From Mesostigma viride (Eukaryota; Streptophyta; Mesostigmatophyceae; Mesostigmatales; Mesostigmataceae), in assembly GCA_009746045.1 (NCBI GenBank), contig RPFO01002214.1, positions 1 through 27,513 on the forward strand: a stretch of DNA of 27,513 nt, in the 5' to 3' direction. Positions 20,777-27,513 of this stretch are shown here, in pieces; position 1 is the first letter of the stretch, and every line of letters starts with the position of its first letter. The position numbers and the translations under genes are program-made. Under the pieces are notes generated by a model that did no database searches, had not been told where the DNA came from, and saw only the letters and a list, made by a program, of their open reading frames with translations.

Positions 20777-21161
20777 ATGGAGGACATTCCCCTGCAATTA
20801 TGTGGGGGTTGTCCTGAGTTGACAGGAGCTGCCCATAAGTGCACATGCGGTGTGTGGATGCACGGGATTTGTGGCATCGGCCAGGGAGAAGAGGGGTATG
20901 GCCAAGTGAGGATCTGCACGAAATGCCAGCAGGGGGGCGAGACTAAAAAACAGGACAAGCCACAGCCGGCGGGCCCCACTAAAGCCGCCTGTGATGAGGA
21001 TAAAGACGATGACAAAGAGGAAGCTGAGGACATGGCCCTCCTAGCCGGCGAGCAGGCCATACTAGAAGGGGATGGCCTGGACGATGTAGACGCCTACTTG
21101 TTAGGCAAGACGGGCAGAACCGGCAAGCACGTGATGGATGCCACGGGCAAAAAGCAGGTCG
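20777..21161 (+). CDS. Zinc-finger N-terminal exon of the accessory gene
   Basis: ATG at 20777 opens a frame with a compact Cys/His array at residues about 9-55: CGGCPELTGAAHKCTCGVW, then MHGICG and RICTKC, i.e. C-x2-C-x8-H-x-C-x-C-x4-H-x2-C...C-x2-C. This is a cross-brace-type zinc finger of the kind found in PHD-like and transposon-associated proteins; I cannot name the family. An acidic stretch (DEDKDDDKEEAED) follows. The exon probably ends at gtcg|gtaagc (21161) or cag|gtcggt (21157), because beyond this the frame enters a 67-bp tandem duplication. The next exon is probably part of the plus-strand frame that holds 22076-22910, but the acceptor could not be fixed. The gene is divergent from the transposase, suggesting shared control. 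Confidence 0.55.
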
Positions 21162-21212
21162 GTAAGCGGACGGAATACTGTATGACATGCTCTTGTTCTT
21201 CCCTTCCTCCTT

Positions 21213-21346
21213 GGGGATGCAAATCATCTTATCGCTGCCCTGTTTTGAGAAATCTGTATGAGCATTGCTACAGCGCCTTTGGGATGCAAATCATCTTATT
21301 GCTGCCCTGATTTGAGAAATCTGTATGAGAAACGCTACAGCGCCTG
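21213..21346. repeat. 67-bp direct tandem duplication
   Basis: Two copies (21213-21279 and 21280-21346) of a unit starting ggggatgcaaatcatctta and ending ctacagcgcct, differing at a few positions. The second copy is directly abutted by the MITE-like element, so the unit end may be a preferred insertion or template-switch point. Confidence 0.9.
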
Positions 21347-21449
21347 GCAAGCCAAAAAAAAAAATTCCCCTCGCGGGGGGCGCTGGAAAACGGCAAAGGC
21401 AAAGCGGAGCCCGCCGCGAGGGTAAATTTTTTTTTTTGGCTTGCCAGGC
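21342..21449. mobile_element. 108-bp MITE-like palindromic element
   Basis: Perfect 25-bp inverted repeats at 21342-21366 and 21425-21449: GCCTGGCAAGCC, eleven A, then TT. Imperfect pairing continues inward (ccctcgcgg / ccgcgaggg). ACAG flanks both sides (21337-21340 and 21450-21453), a possible 4-bp duplication, but the first copy of the adjacent duplication also carries ACAGCGCC without the element, so this is uncertain. No coding capacity; a non-autonomous insert. Confidence 0.7.
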
Positions 21450-21634
21450 ACAGTTCTTGTCGTTGCATTACTAAAAGGAGTTAGGGTGTCATGGGTTGTC
21501 CGGCGTTTGTATAAACCCCCTCAAAATTAGGGTTGGTGGTTTAACAACACGTCATGGTATATTTTGCTGCTGCTTCGCGACATGTTTACGCAGGAGGGCG
21601 CTGGGGGGGCGCCAGTTGATCGCCATCGCCATGG

Positions 21635-22030
21635 TTATAGCGACGGCGACGGCGATGGCGATGGCGATGGCGATGGCGATGGCGATGGCGATGGCCATGG
21701 CGATGGCGATAGCGACACCGACGGCGGGGGCGACGGCGATGGCGATGGTGGGGGCGGCGGTGGGCGCGGCAGCGGGGGCAACGGCGTGGGTGACGGCGGG
21801 GGAGAGGGCGGGGGCGACGGCGGGGGCGACGGCGGGGGCGACAGCCGGGGGGGGCCGCGGCGATGGCGGGGGCGACAGCGGGGGGGGTGCCGCGGCGACG
21901 GCGGGGGGACGGCCGGGGCGACGGCGGGGGTGACGGCGGGGGTGACGGCGGGGGCGAGGGGGGGGCGACGGCGAGGGCGACAGCGGGGGCGATGGCGGGG
22001 GGGCGACGGCGGGGGGCCAGCGGGGGCGAC
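21635..22030. repeat. GGCGAT/GGCGAC/GGGGGCGACGGC array
   Basis: First a hexamer array of ggcgat (about 21640-21720), then GC-rich ggggg-cgacgg variants. It is open in several frames on both strands (Asp/Gly, Ala/Met/Thr, Pro/Ser/Arg). Part may be translated as a Gly/Asp/Ala linker before the domain starting at about 22076, or it may be intronic. Confidence 0.9.
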
Positions 22031-24182
22031 GGTGGCACGGAAGGCAAGGATGGTAGCCACAGCAGTCACGGCAGTGGGATGGGGAATGCACGGCGTCCGG
22101 CTAATATCAACCAGCCGCCGCTTCCATCCGGGTCAACGCCGACCTTGCAGCCGGGCTGCATCTTTTCAACGAGCAAGCCCCACGCAACCTTCGTGGCAAT
22201 CTCGGTGATTCCAAGCAAGGGCGCCTTTATGGCAAAAACTGTCCTTGCCCTTGCCAAGAACATCAGAGTCCGCAGGAGCGATAAGCCTATCATCGATGGC
22301 TCTGCTCAGGTAGTGTTTTCCAAATTGCCAATCGGCAAACCATTCAACCAACTCATGGAGCCTAATGGTTCCCCGTACACCTTGCGGGGGCCATCCTGGC
22401 AGGCCACGATGGCGGTGGCAACGCCACTTTTGGCACCACTGCAGGTGGATGCCTTCGCCGCGTACCCAGCGACCTACTGCCGGGTGGGATCCGACTTTCT
22501 TCCATTTCCTTACGACGAGGAGGAGGACAAGCAACCCAGGCGCGGGTCGGCGCGTTTCGGGAAGGCCTCGCCCACGGCGAGCTTGTTGCCTGAAAAGATG
22601 GCACCGCCCACGCCCACGTCGACCCGGAAGACTGCACAGCTGGCGGGGCCCTCGCCCACGTCTAGCGGGAAGACTCCCTCCAAGAGATCAACCAGGGCAG
22701 CCTTAGCAGACCTCACAAATGTGCCAAAGGATGTGCCAGAAGTCAAGCCCGCGCCAAAGAAACCCAAACTGGAAGTTCACCCAGTTCAGAGAAATCATGC
22801 CGGGCCATGTGAGGACATGGTTACCGGCAAGGTTCTGGACGCGCTTGAGAATCTATCTGTAGCTTTTAAAGACCAAGCCCAGCAAGTCGCCCAGCAAGTT
22901 GTGGCGGCACTAGCCTTGAAGAGTGCAAGTGCCTCCAAGGTCGAGCACAGGAACGACAAGGACATGGGCACGGCAGACATGGTTGCCGATGGGATGGGCA
23001 CCAGCAGTGACACAGACGGCACTGGCAAGGGATGCACCACAGGCATGGGCGGTGGCATGGGTGGCGCTAGCATGGGTGGCGCTGGCATGGGTGGTGCTGG
23101 CATGGGCGGCGCTGGCATGGGTGGCGCGGGCATGGGCGGCGGTGGCATGGGTGGCGCTGGCATGGGTGGTGCTGGCATGGGCGGCGCTGGCATGGGTGGC
23201 GCTGGCATGGGTGGCGCTGGCATGGGCGGCGCTTGCATGGGTGGCGCTGGCATGGGTGGCGCTGGCATGGGCGGCGCTGGCATGGGTGGCGCTGGCATGG
23301 GTGGCGCTGGCATGGGCGGCGCTGCCATGGGTGGCGCTGGCATGGGTGGCGCTGGCATGGGCGGCGCTGCCATGGGTGGCGCTGGCATGGGTGGCGCTGG
23401 CATGGGCGGCGCTGCCATGGGTGGCGCGGGCACGGGCGGCGTTGGCATGGGCATGGACGGTGGTATGGGCATGGGCATGGGCGGTGGCATGGGCATGGGC
23501 GGTGGCATGGGCATGGGCATGGGCGGTGCCATGGGCGGTGCCATGGGCATGGGCGGTGCCATGGGCATGGGTGGTGGCATGGGCATGGGCATGGGCGGTG
23601 GCATGGGCGGTGCCATGGGCATGGGCATGGGCATGGGTGGTGGCATGGGCATGGGTGGTGCCATGGGCATGGGCATGGGCGGTGGCATGGGCATGGGCAT
23701 GGGCGGTGCCATGGGCATGGGTGGTGGCATGGGCATGGCTGGCATGGGTGGCGCTGGCATGGGTGGCGCTGGCATGGGCATGGCTGGCATGGGCGGCGGT
23801 GGGATGGGCATGGGCATGGCTGGCATGGGTGGTGGCATGGGCATGGGCGGTGGTGGCATGGGCATGGGCGGTGGTGGCATGGGCATGGGCGGTGGTGGCA
23901 TGGGCATGGGCGGTGGTGGCATGGGCATGGGCGGTGGTGGCATGCATGGGCATGGGCGGTGGTGGCATGGGCATGGGCGGTGGTGGCATGGGCATGGGCG
24001 GTGGTGGCATGGGCATGGGCGGTGGTGGCATGGGCATGGGCGGCGGCATGGGCATGGCTGGCATGGGTGGTGGCATGGGCATGGGCATGGGCATGGGCAT
24101 AGGCGGAATGGGAGGCACAGCCGAGCCTAGCTTGAACCTTAATCGCCTTGTTGGGCTTCATCTCATGGGCGTTCTTCGTTAG
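21863..24182 (+). CDS. Accessory-gene main exon with Met/Gly-rich tail
   Basis: From about 22076 the frame leaves the array and reads as ordinary protein: [57 protein letters not shown], then an acidic DEEEDK, a Pro/Ser/Thr/Lys-rich stretch with KKPKLEV (possible nuclear signal), and a helix [20 protein letters not shown] recognise no family. From about 23040 it becomes Met/Gly/Ala repeats ([10 protein letters not shown], then MGMGGGG). A 4-bp duplication (gcat) at about 23941-23948 shifts the frame; before it the frame ends in His/Gly/Arg/Trp-rich repeats at 24130, whereas the shifted frame keeps Met/Gly and ends [20 protein letters not shown] at TAG 24180. TGTAA follows at 24199. The ATG at 21863 is only the first one in frame; the true start is probably the zinc-finger exon. 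It could be a disordered DNA-binding or condensate-forming partner (speculative). Confidence 0.5.
23040..24108. repeat. Coding minisatellite, GGCATGGGCGGTGGT family
   Basis: Fifteen-base units ggcatgggtggcgct in the first part, then 6- and 9-base ggcatg/ggcggt mixtures, then 18-base units ggcatgggcatgggcggtggt-like in the last part. The blocks grade into one another. In frame it encodes Met-Gly-Gly-Ala and Met-Gly-Met-Gly repeats. The minus strand and the other plus frames are also open because of the repeat and should be ignored. Confidence 0.95.
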
Positions 24183-24387
24183 ATTGTGACATTGGTATTG
24201 TAACGACAAAAAAGTAACGTGGTGGAGCTGCCGTCTTATTGAACTTTCATGATTTTTAGTGGAACTGCCGTCTTAACGATTTATAATTATTATGGTGCAT
24301 GTCATGACTACAATTTGCATCGTTTTTCTGTGGAAACTAAACATGTCAAAGCTTCGTGCACAAGTGGCTACAAACCATACCTGGCTA
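24183..24387. other. 3' flank of the accessory gene
   Basis: AT-rich, with TGTAA at 24199 and a repeated phrase (gtggagctgccgtctta at about 24220 and gtggaactgccgtctta at about 24260). No gene. Confidence 0.4.

Positions 24388-24451
<64 letters not shown>
24388..24451 (+). repeat. 64-base uninterrupted G run
   Basis: Sixty-four consecutive G bases, 94 bp inside the right terminal repeat of the transposon. The true length is doubtful because homopolymers of this size are poorly sequenced and assembled. Confidence 0.95.
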
Positions 24452-24526
24452 CGCGCTTTGGGGAACACTTGAGGGGAGGTAGGTGGTATTATTCTATTGA
24501 TTTCACACAAAGTTGGAATACTGGCC

Positions 24527-24543
24527 GTCAAGTGAGCAAACTC
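24527..24543 (+). repeat. Right subterminal motif GTCAAGTGAGCAAACTC
   Basis: Same 17-mer as 15411-15427 in the same orientation. Here it stands in direct orientation to the core of the right terminal repeat (caactgagcaaactc), whereas at the left end the two are inverted. Confidence 0.7.
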
Positions 24544-24544
24544 T

Positions 24545-24577
24545 TGGCCAACTGAGCAAACTCATGGCCACCAGCTC
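24545..24577 (-). repeat. Right terminal inverted repeat (33 bp)
   Basis: Exact reverse complement of 15373-15405. It is followed by GGT (24578-24580), the second copy of the target duplication. Confidence 0.95.
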
Positions 24578-24668
24578 GGTACACAACTGCCGCCAGTACA
24601 ACAGCGGGTCCTGCCGTGGGAAGGAGGGTGGTGATACACAACTACGGTATACCGGCCTAGTACAGCCC
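24578..24668. repeat. 86-bp minisatellite, right remnant
   Basis: ggtacacaactgccgccagt, then acaacagcgggtcctgccgtgg and gaaggagggtggt, correspond to the second part of the 86-bp unit seen at 15086-15372, with a deletion of about 10 bp (cgctgcgtac absent) and a degraded start of a further unit. This is the continuation of the array split by the transposon. Confidence 0.85.
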
Positions 24669-24672
24669 GATG

Positions 24673-25262
24673 TAATTCCCGAGGGCCCACCTCTTTATCC
24701 CTACATGTAAATACCGACGGGCATAATCAACGACCTATATTACCAATAGCCGCCGCATATCAAACAGGTCGTATTCATGACGCCCGTCAACGCCCCGTCA
24801 TCGCCCCGTCATCGCCCCGTGATCGCCATGCCGAGGGCCAACCTCTTAACTCTTTATTCGGAGTAATAGTCAACGACCTATATTACCAATAGCCGCCGCA
24901 TATAAAAAAGGTCGTATTCATGACGCCCGTCGAGGGCGATGACGGTGACGCCGTCACCGTCATCGCCCTCGACGGGCCAACATCTAAACTCTTCTCTTAA
25001 TCAACAAACTATATTACCAATAGCCGCCGCCTGTCAAACAGATCCTATTCATCACGCGCGTCAACGCCCCGTCATCGCCCCGTCATCGCCCCGTCATCGC
25101 CCCGTGATCGCCATGCCGAGGGCCAACCTCATAACTCTTTATTGGGAGTAATAGTAAACGACCTATATTACCAATAGCTGCCGCCTATCAAACAGGTCCT
25201 TTCCATCACGCCCGTCGAGAGCGATGACGGTGACGGCCGTCACCGTCATCGCCCTGCCGGCA
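24673..25262. repeat. Higher-order repeat with alternating A and B units
   Basis: Units of about 135-155 bp share cctatattaccaatagccgc (about 24735, 24875, 25010, 25163). A units carry short ccccgtcatcg tandem repeats and the phrase gatcgccatgccgagggcc; B units carry a palindrome. In the first B unit the arms are perfect over 24 bp (24926-24949 and 24953-24976, 3-base loop); the second (about 25216-25250) is degraded. The A-B pair is present twice. No gene. Confidence 0.85.
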
Positions 25263-26736
25263 TTGCCATACAAGAAGAAGCTCTCGATCCGAGGTATAGA
25301 CTACCTCGGGTATCATCATCGTAATTGCTAGCATCGAGATCATTCATACCTACCGACGATGGCCAGCTGCAAAAGAAAAATGTCGACCAACAGACAGGAC
25401 CTATCGCCGGGAACCCTCAAGGCAATAAGGGCGAGACAGGCTTTCACCGTTAAGTAAAGTTGTCCACATCGTGCTAAGGAATTTGTGCTAATCTATGAGT
25501 ACCTATATGGACACTTTGTCGCATTTTTTACATGGCAAATAAGCGATGTATGTGTCATGTAGGCTGCCATTGGTGCATGCATGCATGGGCCAGCAATGAT
25601 GGTCAGAGGTACATTGTGCCTATGAGATAAGCATCGATTTGTTGATCAGCAAGTGATTCATTACGTGAGACAACAATATGTTTGGGGGCTAAGCTTCTTA
25701 CATTGGTCACATGGCCCGCCATAATTGTTTTCTTATGTGTTTAAGGTTAGGGCTCTGTTCATGACTGAACGTCATGAACGCGCTCTATTCATGACATTGA
25801 TTAATTGATTTTAATTAGTCTCATGTCCATGTTGGGGGACCGGGATCTCTGAATTCCCCAAAGAAGATATAGTGGAAGTCACCCCAAGATCGACGTCAAT
25901 ATCCGTCAAGACGTCAATAACTACATGTATGTCCACAGCTCAGCTAGTAGTCTAAAATATGGGCCTCGAGCTAATCTTGCACGCAAGCAATGCCTATTAT
26001 CAAGGATTAATTAATGCCTATCAACAAGGAGACAATCATGCTTGTTAAATTTCCTAGGACCCACAACTGGGGGGTCGTAGTCTTTGACAATGTCCGCCTG
26101 GGCAACGCTACTAATCCTACATATCCGAGGTCCCATGTCTGAATAAGAGGGGTTGAGCGGATGACGCCAACAGTGTCTGAGCTCTGCATGTCAGCTAAAA
26201 TCATATCGCGGAGACAAACATATGGCGGTATGTCCAATGTTGGCCACTGCGTCGCCTAACAGGTTCGTTCTTACATGGTCGGCAAGGGCCTGACCATGTA
26301 AGAAGGTATCTCCCTGGCTGGCCAGTCCACAAGGAACCAGCAGGGACCTCATCTGAATCAACCTGATTTATTAACTAACTACTTAATTCATTTATTAAAC
26401 TCATGCCCCCATTAGGGAGTCAAGGAGCATTAATTAACCCCGATTCATTCATTCATTAAACACGTGCTCCCGTTGGGGAGTCACGGAGCACCGAAGTGCT
26501 TTTAATCCCTGTGTGTGCACAACAGGAGAAAGGGCAGAGACCCCCAGTCTCCTTCATGCCTAAGGCATGCCACAGCTGCATTCGGGAACGCTAGCTAAAC
26601 GGACACGCTAACGATCCGGCAATCTGTGGGTGCAAGAAGACCCATGCGGAGCATGGCCTAACACTAGGAGCGTGGGCAAGTAATCTCATCATAGCCAGGA
26701 CGTAGCATGGCTGTACTAGGACTATACCCCGATCAA
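25263..26736. other. About 1.5 kb without a recognisable gene
   Basis: Moderately AT-rich, with no long open frame or splice pattern. A hairpin with 13-bp perfect arms lies at 26268-26280 and 26292-26304. Two related segments of about 39 bp occur at 26391-26429 and 26451-26490 (attaaac, then gggagtca and ggagca), and a weaker third copy at 27332-27363, suggesting remnants of a dispersed repeat. No tRNA or rRNA seen. Confidence 0.4.
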
Positions 26737-26968
26737 TGGATGGATGGATGGATGGATGGATGGATGGATGGATGGATGGATGGATGGATGGATGGATGGA
26801 TGGATGGATGGATGGATGGATGGATGGATGGATGGATGGATGGATGGATGGATGGATGGATGGATGGATGGATGGATGGATGGATGGATGGATGGAGATG
26901 GATGGATGGATGGATGGATGGATGGATGGATGGATGGATGGATGGATGGATGGATGGATGGATGGATG
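26737..26968. repeat. TGGA tetranucleotide array
   Basis: About 58 copies of TGGA, interrupted once near 26893 by a 2-base phase slip (ggagatgg). Open frames give Met/Asp/Gly/Trp strings and are artefacts. Confidence 0.98.
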
Positions 26969-27513
26969 TCAGGCTTGTCTTACATCATGCAGTGCATGGA
27001 ACTTTGGTGCTGGAGGGTTAATTGTGGCCCGGTCTAGTTTAGCTTCAGTGCTCTCATGTCGGCCTTCATGTGTAATTATTTGAATGCATGCCCATTGGGC
27101 CATGCATAGTGTATATTTTTTATGCATGCACGCCCATTATGTATCGCTGGGTCCATCCCATCAATGCTTGTTTATTGCCAGGTCTGGTGTAAGTAAGTTA
27201 GTACTTGCGTGTCATGCGCATGGGCATGTTTAGAGTACTATGCTAATCTCTTTAGAAACATAATTACACGGAAGTTACAAATCTCATCTGCATCATGCCC
27301 CAAGACACTACATCAAAGAATCAAATAAAATTATAACATGCCTCCGTTGGGAGATCATGCAGCACATGCATATTCCTTGCGGATCTGGGTAGAGGTGGGT
27401 CAAGCCGCGACATCGAAATAAGCTAATCTAAGCTATCTAGTCTACAAAATACTAACTACACTTCTCCCCAAAGCGCCCCTTCCGCTTTGGGGGAGGGGCT
27501 TACCCACATGGGC
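26969..27513. other. Non-coding tail of the window
   Basis: No convincing open frame. Contains the third, weaker copy of the repeat noted at 26391 and ends in a hairpin CCCCAAAGCG / CGCTTTGGGG (27466-27475 and 27483-27492). Confidence 0.4.

Larger units (their letters stand above)
21162..21634 (+). other. Probable intron of the accessory gene
   Basis: No convincing coding sequence. It contains the 67-bp duplication and the MITE-like insert listed separately. A possible acceptor, tttacgcag, ends at 21592, but the frame of the downstream domain is closed by TGA at 21791, so that acceptor would need another intron. Confidence 0.4.
15373..24577. mobile_element. Complete 9.2-kb DNA transposon with DUF7869-like transposase
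   Basis: Perfect 33-bp terminal inverted repeats at 15373-15405 and 24545-24577, outer end GAGCTGGTGGCCATGAGTTT, flanked by the direct duplication GGT (15370-15372 and 24578-24580). The outer flanks are two halves of one 86-bp minisatellite unit: joining position 15372 to 24581 restores cgtacaggtggtacacaact as found in intact units, so the ends and the 3-bp target duplication are well fixed. Inside: a minus-strand DUF7869-like transposase gene (19701-16521) with an in-frame Tudor-like extension, a divergent plus-strand zinc-finger gene, a central foldback, a MITE-like insert and a G64 run. A 3-bp duplication is known for CACTA/EnSpm and PIF/Harbinger, but the ends are not CACTA and the target is not TWA, so I do not assign it to either. 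The intact ends suggest recent movement. Confidence 0.9.

Noticed and set aside
22795-24209. Minus-strand Met/Pro, His/Ala and Cys/His/Pro frames
   Set aside because: Mirror frames of the Met/Gly coding repeat; the plus-strand frame continues from ordinary protein sequence, these do not.
15373-24577. Assignment of the large element to CACTA/EnSpm or PIF/Harbinger
   Set aside because: Only the 3-bp target duplication agrees; the end sequence, target and protein motifs do not.
24780-25110. Short-repeat array resembling CRISPR (ccccgtcatcg)
   Set aside because: Repeats of 11-13 bp with no spacers, in a eukaryotic satellite.
26707-27083. Met/Asp/Gly/Trp frames
   Set aside because: Translation of the TGGA microsatellite.

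Overview
The window looks like nuclear DNA of a eukaryote. The genes are split by GT-AG introns whose exon phases close exactly when spliced, the exons use mostly G or C at third codon positions, and the non-coding DNA is full of micro-, mini- and macrosatellites. There are no operons, rRNAs or tRNAs that I can see. A green alga or another repeat-rich protist would fit; TGTAA, the usual chlorophyte poly(A) signal, follows two of the stop codons. The species cannot be named from the sequence alone.

Layout. 1-1181: a degenerate CCTTG-type minisatellite, then plain flank. 1182-4437 (+): a four-exon gene for a BAH-like chromatin-reader protein; intron 1 is filled by a GGGT array and intron 3 by a 40-bp minisatellite. 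5176-12191 (-): a gene of about seven exons for an RNase-H-fold (DDE-type) transposase-like protein; one intron holds about 9.5 copies of a 185-bp satellite and another a 30-bp minisatellite. 12192-15085: mostly non-coding, with a long GA tract. 15086-15372: an 86-bp minisatellite, interrupted by a large transposon and resuming at 24581.

The main discovery is the element at 15373-24577 (9205 bp). It has perfect 33-bp terminal inverted repeats and a 3-bp target duplication (GGT), and removing it together with one GGT rejoins the interrupted 86-bp unit. Inside are two divergent genes. On the minus strand is a DUF7869-like transposase with three convincing exons plus a Tudor-like C-terminal part separated by one in-frame TGA. 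On the plus strand is a gene with an N-terminal Cys/His zinc-finger exon and a large downstream exon ending in several hundred Met/Gly-rich residues. Between them lies a 553-bp foldback with perfect 117-bp arms carrying six copies of the 10-bp palindrome GGCTATAGCC. A 108-bp MITE-like element, a hexamer array and a 64-base G run also sit inside it. The gene set suggests that the minus-strand protein is the recombinase and that the zinc-finger protein is an accessory DNA-binding factor; this is inference.

24581-27513: remnant of the 86-bp array, a two-type higher-order repeat with a 24-bp-arm palindrome, about 1.5 kb with no convincing gene, a TGGA array, and a non-coding tail.
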